A stretch of 37,376 nt of DNA from Desulfobacteraceae bacterium (GTDB lineage Bacteria; Desulfobacterota; Desulfobacteria; Desulfobacterales; Desulfobacteraceae). The translations under genes were made by a program, and so were the position numbers. This document shows, piece by piece, positions 23,522 to 33,105 of this stretch. Under the pieces are notes generated by a model. The model worked only from the letters and a program-made list of their open reading frames with translations. It was not told where the DNA came from and made no database searches. The stretch is from NCBI GenBank assembly GCA_024227235.1, contig JAAEKY010000106.1, forward strand, positions 1 to 37,376, written 5' to 3'. Every line of letters starts with the position of its first letter. The first letter of the stretch is position 1.

Positions 23522-25593
23522 AGAGTCCCATGTATGATTCTGATGGGAACATTGTGGGGGTACTCAGGATAGCGCGGGATATTACACAGAGGCAGCAAGT
23601 GAAAAATGATATTCAAGCACTTGTTGAAAGCACCGTTGGTCATATTGGGCAAAACCTTTTTGAAATCACGGCAAAAACATTATGTGAATGGTTTGATTGC
23701 GAATGCGCAATAATTGGCGAAATTGTTGAGAATGACAATGTCGAGGCGCTCTCAATGATTTTAGAAGACCGGTTGGTTGATGACTACGGGTACAAATTAG
23801 AAGGAACACCTTGTGATCGTGTACGCAATAAAGGGTTGTGCATATACCCGGATAACATTTGTGAACTGTTTCCTAATGATAAAGACCTGGTTGATATGAA
23901 CGCGGTTGGTTATATCGGCACACCACTGTTTGGGGATGCGAATGAGCCTATTGGAATTCTATGTGCAATTTCCCGGAAAAAATTGAATATCCCCAAAAAT
24001 GGGAAAAAGATTATTAACATAATTGCTGCGCGGATATCAGCTGAGATTAAAAGACAAAGGGCTGAAGATACGCTTCGATTAAATGAAAAACGGTTAAACA
24101 GTATCCTTCAAACCAATCCAAATCCTGTCGTCGTATATGATACAAAGGGTTTTTCTCAATTTGTAAACCCGAGTTTTACACAAGTATTTGGGTGGGCTCC
24201 CCACGAAATTCAAGGTAAGACCATTCCTTTTGTTCCTGAAGACGAAAAAGAAATTACTAACACCAAGATAAAAGAAGTTTTTGAGTCTGGTAAACCGATG
24301 CAGTTTTTAACAAAAAGATTAACAAAATCGAATAAGGTTTTGGATGTAAATATAAGCGCAGCCATTTATAAGGATGCAAAAGAAGAAAACAAAGGATTAG
24401 TTGTCAATCTCACTGATATCACAGATCAACTAAAGCTTGAAGAACAGCTGAGGCAAGCCCAAAAAATGGAATCCATCGGAAATCTTGCGGGTGGTATTGC
24501 CCATGATTTCAACAATCTTTTAGTCCCTATTATTGGTATGTCTGAAATGTTATTAGAGGACCTGCCTGAAGATAGCCTTGAATATGAGAATGTCGAGGAG
24601 ATTTTTCATGCCGGTAAAAGAGCCGGTGATCTGGTAAACCAAATTCTTGCCTTCAGTAGGCAATCAGAACATAAAATGTCACCTGTTCGGGTGCAGAGCG
24701 TATTAAAAGAGGTTTTAAAGTTGAGTCGCTCAACTATTCCGGCCAACATTGAAATCCGACAAAATATTCAACAAAACTGTGGGTTGGTAATGGCAGATCC
24801 GACTCAAATTCACCAGATTGCAATGAATCTTATTACCAACGCTTTTCATGCTGTAGAAGAAAAAAATGGTACAGTAAATATAGAACTAAAGGAAGTAATC
24901 TTAAAAGATAATGAATTGCCTGACAGCGTTTTAAAATCAGGGCAATTTATCAGATTGACTGTGTCAGATAATGGAACGGGGATGTCTCAAAATACTGTCA
25001 ATAAAATTTTTGAACCATACTTCACTACAAAAGAACAGGGAAAAGGGACAGGTCTTGGCCTCGCAGTGGTTTACGGAATAGTGAAAGAGCATGGTGGAGA
25101 CATTAAAGTATACAGCGAAATGGGGAAACGGACGACTTTCAGTATTTATCTACCTCTAGTGAAAAAACTGTCCAAAATAACTGCTGTTGAAAATATGGAA
25201 AGGTTAACGTCTGGCACTGAGAGCATCCTGCTGGTTGATGATGAAGTATCTGTAGCAAAGCTTGAAGGGCAAATACTTGCACGTCTTGGGTATCAGACTA
25301 CAATAAAAACAAGCAGTGTTGATGCATTAAGTACGTTCAGAAAAAATCCAAAGTCTTTTGATTTGGTGATTTCAGATATGACTATGCCGGATATGACAGG
25401 AGACCAACTTGCAGAAAAAATCCTATCAATAAAACCAGATACCCCAATTATCATCTGTACAGGATTCAGTGAGCGAATAAACAAAGAGCTGGCTGAAACA
25501 TTAGGTGTGAAGGGCCTTTTAATGAAGCCAGTGGTGAAATCAGACATGGCACAAATGGTTAGAAAAGCACTGGATGAAGCGAAAAACTCATGA
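23506..25593 (+). CDS. Hybrid histidine kinase (GAF-PAS-HisKA-HATPase-REC), N-terminally broken
   Basis: The 695-residue frame begins in the last part of a PAS domain ([20 protein letters not shown]), followed by a GAF-like domain (about 35-180), a PAS domain (about 198-315), HisKA with His333 in [15 protein letters not shown], ATPase ([28 protein letters not shown]) and a receiver with Asp624 in [13 protein letters not shown]. The ORF start is a TTG inside the PAS core; the natural start belongs to the sensor fragment at 22401-23521. The frame is open upstream to about 23440 and reads GINEEEVVYADDG, so a deletion fused the TM2 region to mid-PAS. The kinase half is otherwise intact and closely related to 33691-37050. 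Confidence 0.85.
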   Translation: MLETIKSPMYDSDGNIVGVLRIARDITQRQQVKNDIQALVESTVGHIGQNLFEITAKTLCEWFDCECAIIGEIVENDNVEALSMILEDRLVDDYGYKLEGTPCDRVRNKGLCIYPDNICELFPNDKDLVDMNAVGYIGTPLFGDANEPIGILCAISRKKLNIPKNGKKIINIIAARISAEIKRQRAEDTLRLNEKRLNSILQTNPNPVVVYDTKGFSQFVNPSFTQVFGWAPHEIQGKTIPFVPEDEKEITNTKIKEVFESGKPMQFLTKRLTKSNKVLDVNISAAIYKDAKEENKGLVVNLTDITDQLKLEEQLRQAQKMESIGNLAGGIAHDFNNLLVPIIGMSEMLLEDLPEDSLEYENVEEIFHAGKRAGDLVNQILAFSRQSEHKMSPVRVQSVLKEVLKLSRSTIPANIEIRQNIQQNCGLVMADPTQIHQIAMNLITNAFHAVEEKNGTVNIELKEVILKDNELPDSVLKSGQFIRLTVSDNGTGMSQNTVNKIFEPYFTTKEQGKGTGLGLAVVYGIVKEHGGDIKVYSEMGKRTTFSIYLPLVKKLSKITAVENMERLTSGTESILLVDDEVSVAKLEGQILARLGYQTTIKTSSVDALSTFRKNPKSFDLVISDMTMPDMTGDQLAEKILSIKPDTPIIICTGFSERINKELAETLGVKGLLMKPVVKSDMAQMVRKALDEAKNS

Positions 25594-26118
25594 TGAAATT
25601 TAGTATTTAAAAAGTGTCCAATGTGTCTATTTTTTTACGGTAAGATCACATTATACACCGCGGCGTTTCTACTATCAAAAAAATAACTATTTCCTAATAA
25701 TTTTATCATAATAGTAACATATCTGGGTGTATCCAATGTCGGGGAAGAATCACTGCTGGAGAAATAGCAATCACATCATTTAAACTATGTAAATATTTTC
25801 ATAGGAGTATGTAATAAAGTACATAGAAGTATGTAATAAATTACATAGTTATGCCATTGACTCTTAGAATTTAAAAAGCTCAATTTTGAGAAATGGATTT
25901 AATCAGTTAGATTGGTAGGGTATTATGATAAACATGTTATAGTTACTTCGTTTTGCATAATTTTTGCATGTAATTGAAATAAAGAGAAAATATGTATAAT
26001 TTGTTATTCCATCTGAATTATTAAAGGTTGAGTTCCAAGATGAGTTTTATGGTCACCTCTATTATCTAACGCTGACTTTGGAAGGCAAATCCGGAAAAAT
26101 TTAACAAAGGAGCGTTTC
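25594..26118. other. 525-bp intergenic region upstream of the secreted protein
   Basis: No gene is seen. It holds the phased palindromes (25786-25847) and a candidate -10 box TATAAT at 25995-26000, with a TTGAAA 15 nt before it. An AGGAG at 26106-26110 serves the next gene. The AT content is high. Confidence 0.5.
25786..25847. repeat. Three 22-bp-phased imperfect palindromes (candidate operator array)
   Basis: TATGT begins at 25786, 25808 and 25830, an exact 22-bp period. The units read TATGTAAATATTTTCATAG, TATGTAATAAAGTACATAG and TATGTAATAAATTACATAG. The third is a perfect palindrome over TATGTAATAAATTACATA and the first two are degraded versions. Spacing of about two helical turns puts the sites on one face of the DNA. 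They lie about 270 bp before the secreted-protein gene. Confidence 0.65.
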
Positions 26119-27957
26119 ATGAGAAGTATGAATGGAAATAAATCACGACAAGGCGGCATTTTACGAATGCCTTTGCTGGCATTTTCTGCTATTGTTTTTT
26201 TTATGGCTGTGACTGCTGAGCATGTCAAGGCAGATGAGTATAATGTTCCCATCCAGTGCACTTTAGCCGAGGCGATTAATTTTGCGAATGCTTCTCCTGG
26301 ACCTCATACCATCAACATTTCTCCGGGACATATAGAAAAGGTCAATCAAGCACTGCCGGACATAACCGCCAATGTAAAAATATTTGGTAATAACTCATCG
26401 ATTCGCCCAGGCCCGACTTATACACCTTCACCACACATTATTAATGTATCGGGAAGCGATGGAAAATTATTCATAAATGATATTTCCATCGAAGAATTTG
26501 AGGGGACCCCGGTAATTTGTGTTAACAAAAACAATTATTTTGAAGCTCACAACCTGGATTTCTCTAACAACGAAACAGATGGAGCTGATGGTCTTATTCG
26601 TAATAATGGCGGCACGGCAAAAATATATGACTCCCAGTTTGAATACAATTATGTATGGGAAGGGGGGTTACTGGTAAATCGAGATGGTGGATCCACGCTC
26701 ATCGAAGAATGTAAGATATCAAGAAATGGTATTGACATTCATGGGGGTATTTTTTTTAACACCGATCTTGACAGTATTATTAATTTAGTAAAGTGTGTCG
26801 TATCTGAGAACTGGGCAACCTTTGCCGTGCCCGGAGTTTTCAACACCAATGATGCAACAGCAAAAATCACGGGTGGTGAATGGTGGGGCCAGGTAGCCCA
26901 CGAAACTGGCCCCAGCATAGGGTTAACTGAAAATGGTGCCCAGTTGGATATCACCAATGTCAATATTCACGACAACACTGCCGGTGAAGGAACAGTCGTC
27001 AACAAGAACGGTACTCTTAACGTTTTCAAGAGTCATTTTTCTGGAAATCAGGGAAGTTGGGCAGGAACCATTGGGCAATATGGCAGTGAATCAGATATGA
27101 ATCTGGAAGACGACATTTTACGTGGAGGTCCAGAGGAAGAGCGTTTATTAGAAATCCGTGGTGGAGTAGCCAATATTGAAGGTTGTGATATTTTGGATAG
27201 CCCTGGTGGAGGGATGAGTATTGATGATGAGGCAAATGTAACAATGCTTAACTCTACGGTCTCTGGTAACTCAACTCCCAACGATGGCGGAGGTGCAGAC
27301 ATTAATGACGCTGTATTCAATTTTCACCATAATACTTTTAGCAACAATAGTGCTCCGAATGGCAGTGGTGGGGCGATTAATGTTTCAAGAAGAGGAACGG
27401 GATTTTTAGGAGGGAATATTTTCTCAGGAGATTCAGCCCTTTATGGTAATGAAATATCTGTTTACTACACAAATGTAAATGTGAACAGCATCGGCTATAA
27501 TATCATTGGTACTGACGGTAATAATGGTATTAATGGATACTTTATCCCCGATACAGCCGACTTTATCCCGCCACCCGGAGTGCTAACAGGAGATATTATC
27601 ACATCTCTTGGTGATAACGGTGGGCCCACATTGACACACGCGTTGGTACCCAAAAGTCCTGCAATTAATTTTATTAATATAGGCTCAGTTCCATGGTTAC
27701 CAAATTCTGACCAGCGGGGAGTAGTGAGGCCACAAGGTGATGGATTTGATGCGGGTGCTTTTGAGAAAGTTTACGACCTGGATTTCGACAATGACGGCGA
27801 TGTGGATGGATTAGATCTGAATCTTTTTTCTTTTGCATTAGGGACTTCAATTGGTGACCCGAATTATAACGGAAAGGCAGATATAGACAATAACGGTAGT
27901 GTCGATGCTGATGACGTGGAGATATTCTGTGAGGTTTTCGCGGAGGTCAGAACCTAA
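26119..27957 (+). CDS. Secreted beta-helix (choice-of-anchor type) protein with dockerin-like calcium-binding tail
   Basis: Exported protein of 612 residues. A signal peptide ends near residue 39 (hydrophobic LLAFSAIVFFMAVTA, then VKADEYN). The body consists of right-handed beta-helix repeats with Asn/Gly-rich turns (NSTVSGNSTPNDGGGADI, FSNNSAPNGSGGAI). Near the C-terminus is the stretch SPAINFINIG with DQRGVVRPQGDGFDAGAFE, characteristic of choice-of-anchor Q/polymorphic outer-membrane-type proteins. The tail carries two EF-hand-like loops, DFDNDGDVDGLDL (from Asp555) and DIDNNGSVDADDV (Asp590), as in type I dockerins. The ATG at 26119 has AGGAG nine bases upstream. It is probably an extracellular or surface adhesin-like protein; no enzyme motif is recognised. 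Confidence 0.8.
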   Translation: MRSMNGNKSRQGGILRMPLLAFSAIVFFMAVTAEHVKADEYNVPIQCTLAEAINFANASPGPHTINISPGHIEKVNQALPDITANVKIFGNNSSIRPGPTYTPSPHIINVSGSDGKLFINDISIEEFEGTPVICVNKNNYFEAHNLDFSNNETDGADGLIRNNGGTAKIYDSQFEYNYVWEGGLLVNRDGGSTLIEECKISRNGIDIHGGIFFNTDLDSIINLVKCVVSENWATFAVPGVFNTNDATAKITGGEWWGQVAHETGPSIGLTENGAQLDITNVNIHDNTAGEGTVVNKNGTLNVFKSHFSGNQGSWAGTIGQYGSESDMNLEDDILRGGPEEERLLEIRGGVANIEGCDILDSPGGGMSIDDEANVTMLNSTVSGNSTPNDGGGADINDAVFNFHHNTFSNNSAPNGSGGAINVSRRGTGFLGGNIFSGDSALYGNEISVYYTNVNVNSIGYNIIGTDGNNGINGYFIPDTADFIPPPGVLTGDIITSLGDNGGPTLTHALVPKSPAINFINIGSVPWLPNSDQRGVVRPQGDGFDAGAFEKVYDLDFDNDGDVDGLDLNLFSFALGTSIGDPNYNGKADIDNNGSVDADDVEIFCEVFAEVRT

Positions 27958-28405
27958 GAAAAAAGAAAGGGACAATTGATCCTCCCCAGAGATTGTACAC
28001 TTGAAGTTAAGTTATTTTTTGAAAAATTTAAAGTTCAGGATTATTATCCTATCTGTAACTGCCCGGTCATCTTTAACTTGTCATGGTTAATGTAAATATC
28101 ATTGAGTTTAAGGTTTTGATTATTCAAGTCATTATTAATGCAAGAATCGAACGCTACTCTGATTAGTTTAGTCTCTAATAAAGCTGAACTTAGACTTGAT
28201 AATCAAAACAATTCACCATACAATATGTTGTGGTTGAAAGATTTCGATAAAAGCGACAGATTATACCATCTATAGTCGATAGTAAAAAAATTAATCCAAG
28301 ATCCTATCTGATTTTAATTTGCGGATAATCGTTTGACATATAAATTAATGATAGGTTCTTATCTGTATTAATCTTTTGCTATTTTATCTGCAAATGTTGT
28401 AATAA
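27958..28405. other. 448-bp convergent intergenic region with a long inverted repeat
   Basis: No gene is seen between the secreted-protein gene and the exporter operon. The arms GTTTTGATTATTCAAGTC (28113-28130) and GACTTGATAATCAAAAC (28193-28209) match with one base deleted and enclose 62 nt, giving a 97-bp element resembling a small terminal-inverted-repeat (MITE-like) unit. No clear T-run terminator was found for either flanking gene. Confidence 0.45.
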
Positions 28406-29563
28406 TTAATTCTCAAGTAATGTATTATACTGCCTTTCTACAGAAAATACTGCCACCATAAAATAGACGACCGTAAGTCCAAGAAGGACACCCCAGTTGA
28501 ACCCTACATCTTTAAGTGATGCCCCCATCTGGTTGATTCTTAAAAAGCCGTCAATGGCTGCAGTGGAAGGCAGCAGCATTGCAAGATGATTCAGCCAGTC
28601 TGGTATTGATGCTTTCGGCCATGAAAATCCAGATAGAAAAAGTGCCGGCATTGATGAAAATAATAGTATAATCATGGAAATTTCCCTATTCTTAAAGAAA
28701 CCGGAAATAGCCTGTGCAAGAAAGATAGATGCAAAAAGATAGGGAATGATGAATAACACAAGATCCACGGGATTTCCCCTTTGCGGGAAGTGATAAAATC
28801 GAAACAATATGCCAAAAAGATATATCACATGAACCATATAGATCGAAAAATAGCAAAAAGCTTTACCCAGGACTATAGATACAATACTGACGGACCGATG
28901 ATTAATATTTTTAGTAAATCCCTTTTCTTTCTGAGTTCCAGACAGCAAACCAACACCGATGAGCAGGGTTTGCTGCAGCATCAGCACAAGAACCGCCGGT
29001 ACCACGTAGGTTGCGTAGCCCCCGGTGGCATTGAAGAGTGGAAAAGATATCAAGGGTAGTGGATCGCTGGCAGAGACAGCCTGTTCCAGCATGATACCCC
29101 GGGCCATCATCCGCTTAATTTCAATACCGGCTGAAAATGTACCTGCTGATTGATAAACACCGGATAACACCTGCTTATATATTAAAAAATAACTGGCATC
29201 TGAATAGACTGAAATAGAAGCCTGTTCTCCTTTTAGTACCCGTTTCTCAAAATCCAGCGAGATATAAACAATTCCACCGATATCTCCTCTTATAAGGGAG
29301 GCTTTTGCTTGGTCAAAGGTAGATACTTTTGTAGCCACATTTATTAATTCGTTTGCATCAATCATCCGTGTCAGTTTATGGCTGAGCTGGGAATGATTCA
29401 TATCAACAATAACTACAGGCACATCTTTTAATACTTCATTCGTATATGGGAGCGGATAGAAAAACGGATATATTAGAATGGCACCAAAAAAGATGAGCAG
29501 GATGCCGAAATCTGAAAAAATAATTCGGTATTCATTGATCCATACCTGGAAAATTTGTTTCAT
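28406..29563 (-). CDS. ABC-2 type export permease (second)
   Basis: Inner-membrane protein of 385 residues of the ABC2_membrane_3 class (YhhJ/YbhR-like). One N-terminal membrane helix (about 15-33) precedes a long periplasmic domain (VPVVIVDMNHSQLSHKLTRM, then IYISLDFEKRVLKGEQ). Five further helices lie in the C-terminal half, with the family loop SGFSWPKASIPDWLNHLAMLLP split over two helices. The gene overlaps the other permease by 4 bp. Its operon has tolC and hlyD but no ATPase. Likely exports a drug-like or lipidic substrate through TolC. Confidence 0.88.
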   Translation of the reverse strand: MKQIFQVWINEYRIIFSDFGILLIFFGAILIYPFFYPLPYTNEVLKDVPVVIVDMNHSQLSHKLTRMIDANELINVATKVSTFDQAKASLIRGDIGGIVYISLDFEKRVLKGEQASISVYSDASYFLIYKQVLSGVYQSAGTFSAGIEIKRMMARGIMLEQAVSASDPLPLISFPLFNATGGYATYVVPAVLVLMLQQTLLIGVGLLSGTQKEKGFTKNINHRSVSIVSIVLGKAFCYFSIYMVHVIYLFGILFRFYHFPQRGNPVDLVLFIIPYLFASIFLAQAISGFFKNREISMIILLFSSMPALFLSGFSWPKASIPDWLNHLAMLLPSTAAIDGFLRINQMGASLKDVGFNWGVLLGLTVVYFMVAVFSVERQYNTLLEN

Positions 29564-30738
29564 GATCTCCCCCAGTAGAGCGGTTCAATTAATATTTTTT
29601 TCATCCTGAAACAAGAGAGTGTAAACCCGGCTATAATAAAAAACGAAAGATAACATAGATCAGGTATGCTGACCGACAAGGGGACTCCTTTTATGGATTG
29701 ATCAACAAAAACTTTAATGTAATGAGTCAATGGTAGAATACTGCTCCAGATTTTGGCAAACAGAGGCATTCCCATGGCAGGAAAGGTCACCCCGCCAAAG
29801 GCAAAAGCCGTTGCTGAATAAAAGCCTGCCATACTCAGCGACATCCGTAGATTGGCAGTCACCGATATAATGAGAACACCAATTGCCTGATAGGCAAAAA
29901 CAAATAAGATTGTTGCCAGTACCAGAACGGCCATATTCCCCCTGAATGGAAACCCGGGAATCCTGAAAAGATAGATATTCATAAACAGTCCGAGCAGGAT
30001 ATAAATAATGGAGTAGGGAAGCAGTTTTCCCACTATAATTGCAGTCAGATTCCCATTGGCTCTCTCAAACAATTCCCCGGCAGTCCCGTCTTTGAGTTCA
30101 ATACCAAACGCAAAGATGGCCATGATGATAATAAAAAGCTGAAGCATTGTGGGTTGAAGGGTTCCTGTCAGGTAATAAAAATAATTTAGATATGGGTTAA
30201 AAAGAACATGTTTTTTTATGGACAGAGGCTCGATATGTGCCATGGCTGCCGTGGTCATTTCATTTTGTTTCTGTCGCATTGACAGGTTTAAGCCCTTTGA
30301 AACCGTTTTTATGACCGTGGTGATATCCTTGTTTATGAGGCTGCCGATGAGCAGGAATTCATTATTATAAAAATTTATAATCTCGGGGGATTGTCTTCTT
30401 AAAATATCTTTTTCCATATTTTTCGGTAAAACAACTAAAGCATAACTATCTCCTCTGAGCATCAATTTTTTTCCTTGATCAATGCTTGTTACTTTTTGGA
30501 CAACGTCTAAAAGTGAGGTTGAATCCAGCATCCTTGATATGCGTCTTGAGGTTTGGGTATTATCCCCATCATATACTGAAATCGGAAGATCAGTCGGCAC
30601 ACCTGACTTGAAGATGGTCCAGAAAATAAAAAAAGAAGCCAGAGGAAGTATAATTGTAATGAGCAGATACAAAGGTCTGGTTGTCATCCTCTGAAGCTCT
30701 CTTATGATCACATTTTTAGTTCCAAGCAACAAGAGCAC
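29560..30738 (-). CDS. ABC-2 type export permease (first)
   Basis: Membrane protein of 392 residues, paralogous in design to the next gene: helix at about 22-42, periplasmic domain (LPISVYDGDNTQTSRRISRM, YALVVLPKNMEKDIL) and a C-terminal block of five helices with FGGVTFPAMGMPLFAKIWSSILPL in pieces. The GTG at 30738 gives the longest frame and overlaps hlyD by 23 bp. A GTG at 30711, with GGA nine bases upstream and just past the hlyD stop, is an equally plausible start. Probably forms the heterodimeric channel with the permease at 28406-29563. Confidence 0.88.
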   Translation of the reverse strand: MLLLLGTKNVIIRELQRMTTRPLYLLITIILPLASFFIFWTIFKSGVPTDLPISVYDGDNTQTSRRISRMLDSTSLLDVVQKVTSIDQGKKLMLRGDSYALVVLPKNMEKDILRRQSPEIINFYNNEFLLIGSLINKDITTVIKTVSKGLNLSMRQKQNEMTTAAMAHIEPLSIKKHVLFNPYLNYFYYLTGTLQPTMLQLFIIIMAIFAFGIELKDGTAGELFERANGNLTAIIVGKLLPYSIIYILLGLFMNIYLFRIPGFPFRGNMAVLVLATILFVFAYQAIGVLIISVTANLRMSLSMAGFYSATAFAFGGVTFPAMGMPLFAKIWSSILPLTHYIKVFVDQSIKGVPLSVSIPDLCYLSFFIIAGFTLSCFRMKKILIEPLYWGRS

Positions 30739-31699
30739 TCATTCCAGGACGAAGTCCTTCTATTTTTTCCATGAGAATTCCCCGGATTTCAAATGTTTTC
30801 AGATCAAAATCACCAGATGCTTTTGTGGCATGCCAGGTCGCATATTGACCTAACGCTGTGATATAATTAATTTTCAGTTTAATTTCCCTGTTGCCCAGTG
30901 CTGGAAATTTTGCTGTAATCACACTGCCCATCCTGATGTCGGACAGAAGGTCCTCGCGCAAATTAAAGGTTACCCAGATATCTTCAAGATCAACAAGCGT
31001 TACAATGGGGAAACCCGGTGTGATCAGTTCACCAACCTTTGGAACAATGTTTGCCACTTCACTCTTTAACGGTGCCGAAAGCTGTGTTTCTTTCAAATAA
31101 GCTTCAACTTCTGCAACCGCACCTTCCGCTTTATTCATCATTGCTTCGGCAGCAGTTTTATCCTCTTGCCGTGCACCACGGGTAGCCATATCAAAGTTTG
31201 CTTTTGCCGCTTCCCTGGTTCTCTGGGCAGAAATATACTGTGCCTTTGCCTCATCCATTTTTTGAGCCGGGAGAACGCCGTCTTCATGAAGGTTTTTGAC
31301 TCTTTTAAATGTTTTTTCAGCCAGGTCTTCAGCCGCTTTTGCTTTTAACCACATATTTCGGACAGATATTATTTTTTCCTTGCGCGTTCCCTTGTCAGCT
31401 TTTGTTTTTTGGGCAGTTGCCGCTCTTTTGGCAGCTTTTGCCTGTTTTAATTTTGCATCTATCTCAGGGCTTTCAATGCTCACAAGAAGTTGTCCTTTTT
31501 CGACACTGTTGCCTTCTTTGATATGCAGGGTCTCAACCCTCCCTGCTATTTTGGATGAAACCCTTATCTGGGCGGCTTCTACCTCACCCTGAATAATAAG
31601 CGGTTCCGGAGAAATAATAAAATATCCTGCAATGGTGTAGATACCGATGATCACCACCAAAAACAGGAACAAGAGTAATTTATTTGATACGATTTTCAA
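30716..31699 (-). CDS. HlyD-family membrane fusion protein
   Basis: Periplasmic adaptor linking the permeases to the TolC-like channel. A single N-terminal membrane helix (about 7-26) is followed by a biotinyl/lipoyl-like half-motif (VSSKIAGRVETLHIKEGNSVEKGQLL), a long Ala/Lys-rich coiled-coil hairpin (about 75-190), the second lipoyl half (LSAPLKSEVANIVPKVGELI) and a beta-barrel domain (DIWVTFNLREDLL). It has the 327-residue length of the YhiI/YbhG subgroup. Start ATG 31699 overlaps the tolC stop by 4 bp. Confidence 0.92.
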   Translation of the reverse strand: MKIVSNKLLLFLFLVVIIGIYTIAGYFIISPEPLIIQGEVEAAQIRVSSKIAGRVETLHIKEGNSVEKGQLLVSIESPEIDAKLKQAKAAKRAATAQKTKADKGTRKEKIISVRNMWLKAKAAEDLAEKTFKRVKNLHEDGVLPAQKMDEAKAQYISAQRTREAAKANFDMATRGARQEDKTAAEAMMNKAEGAVAEVEAYLKETQLSAPLKSEVANIVPKVGELITPGFPIVTLVDLEDIWVTFNLREDLLSDIRMGSVITAKFPALGNREIKLKINYITALGQYATWHATKASGDFDLKTFEIRGILMEKIEGLRPGMSALVAWN

Positions 31700-33105
31700 A
31701 ACTGAACCTCCACATCATCATTGTGCTGATAGTCTTCATAGGTTTCACTCAGGCCGCATACTTCAAGCAGTTCAGCCAGTGCTACATCAAATTTATAAAC
31801 AGCATTTAATTTTTCAATTTTTACTTTAGATAATGCAAGCTGGGCGTCAACAACACTGAGAGAGGTCGATACACCGGCTTTGAACGCCCGTTTGCGAACT
31901 CTTAAATTCTCATTTGCAAAATTCGTGGATGCTTCCAAAGCTTCAAATTGCTCAATTTCCATCATCAATTCATTGTATTTTTTTTCAACAAGTGTATGAA
32001 TATCGCGTTTTGCCTTTGCTTCAAAGTATCGAACCTGTTCTTTGAGGCTTTTAGCAGCCATGATTTTATGGGTATGTGAAAACCCTTCAAAAAGAGGCAG
32101 ATTCACACCCACCCCTGCCGCCCATTCCGGTTCAAGCAGTGTCAGGTCATCTTGATAAAGTTCATATTGCCCAAACAAATATACCTTTGGCAGGTGTGCG
32201 CTTTTTTCAGCGTTATAGCTTTGAACAGCCTGCTCTTTTTTAGCATCAATTTTTTTTAATAAATGATTGTTTTGTCTGGCATTATTAAAATATGCATCAA
32301 GAGAATCTATTTTTTTTGTAAGAAAAAGCCTGGAAACCGGTGTTATTGTCTCTGATGAAGACAATGTGTTTTTCAGTCCCGCCTGGACGATTTGGGTTTC
32401 CCGCACTGATTTTTTATGCTTTCTCAGGGCATCCGAGAAAGCGACCTCGGCATGAAGTCTTTCAGCATTTGCAAGCATTCCGCTTTGCTCAAGTTTTTTG
32501 GCCTGGTTCAAATGTTGTTCTATTCCATCAAGCACCTGTTTATATATCTGTACAGCTTCCATTGAAAGAATGTGACCATAGTATCTTTTAGCCAGTTCTG
32601 TTGTAAGGATTGATTTTGTATACAGAAGTTGTTCCTTGCTCTCGATAACTTTGGCATCTGAGGCTCTGTTAATTGCTGAAATTTTTCCACCGGTAAAAAT
32701 CATCCATGAAAAACTAATATTGGCGTTTGAAAATTGAGAATCTTGAACCTTTGATTCAAAAGACGGAAGTATTGCAGGATTTATTCCATGGAGTGTTCCA
32801 ATCACTGTGCGGATATCATTAAGATCAATCACAATATCATCATCAATATAGGTATGTTTTCCATCCACCCAGATTTTGGGAAAATAAAGCCCTTGAGCAG
32901 CTTTCCTTTCATACTCACTTTTTGCAACTCCAGATTTTGAAGCTTTTAAAGATTCGTTCACGGTATACATTTTTTCAAGTGCCTGGGTAAAAGACAATTC
33001 TTCCGCCATTATGTTCAAGCAATTAAAACCTGATACAAAAATGAAAAAAAATGCAAACAATATGATTTTTTCACTATGTCTAATGCCATTCTTTTGGGGA
33101 TACAT
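31696..33105 (-). CDS. TolC-family outer-membrane efflux protein
   Basis: Outer-membrane channel of 469 residues, first gene of the exporter operon. An N-terminal signal peptide (IILFAFFFIFVSGF) is cleaved near MAEELSF. Two OEP repeats follow, each rich in Ala/Leu/Gln helices (ISAINRASDAKVIESKEQL and AAGVGVNLPLFEGFSH are typical, as is RKRAFKAGVSTSLSVVDAQL near the C-terminus). ATG at 33105 has only a weak ribosome-binding site. The - strand holds TTGACA, 17 nt, ATATTA at about 33174-33146 as a possible promoter. Confidence 0.92.
   Translation of the reverse strand: MYPQKNGIRHSEKIILFAFFFIFVSGFNCLNIMAEELSFTQALEKMYTVNESLKASKSGVAKSEYERKAAQGLYFPKIWVDGKHTYIDDDIVIDLNDIRTVIGTLHGINPAILPSFESKVQDSQFSNANISFSWMIFTGGKISAINRASDAKVIESKEQLLYTKSILTTELAKRYYGHILSMEAVQIYKQVLDGIEQHLNQAKKLEQSGMLANAERLHAEVAFSDALRKHKKSVRETQIVQAGLKNTLSSSETITPVSRLFLTKKIDSLDAYFNNARQNNHLLKKIDAKKEQAVQSYNAEKSAHLPKVYLFGQYELYQDDLTLLEPEWAAGVGVNLPLFEGFSHTHKIMAAKSLKEQVRYFEAKAKRDIHTLVEKKYNELMMEIEQFEALEASTNFANENLRVRKRAFKAGVSTSLSVVDAQLALSKVKIEKLNAVYKFDVALAELLEVCGLSETYEDYQHNDDVEVQF

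Noticed and set aside
25786..25847. CRISPR array
   Set aside because: The three units are contiguous at a 22-bp period with no variable spacers and no cas genes nearby.
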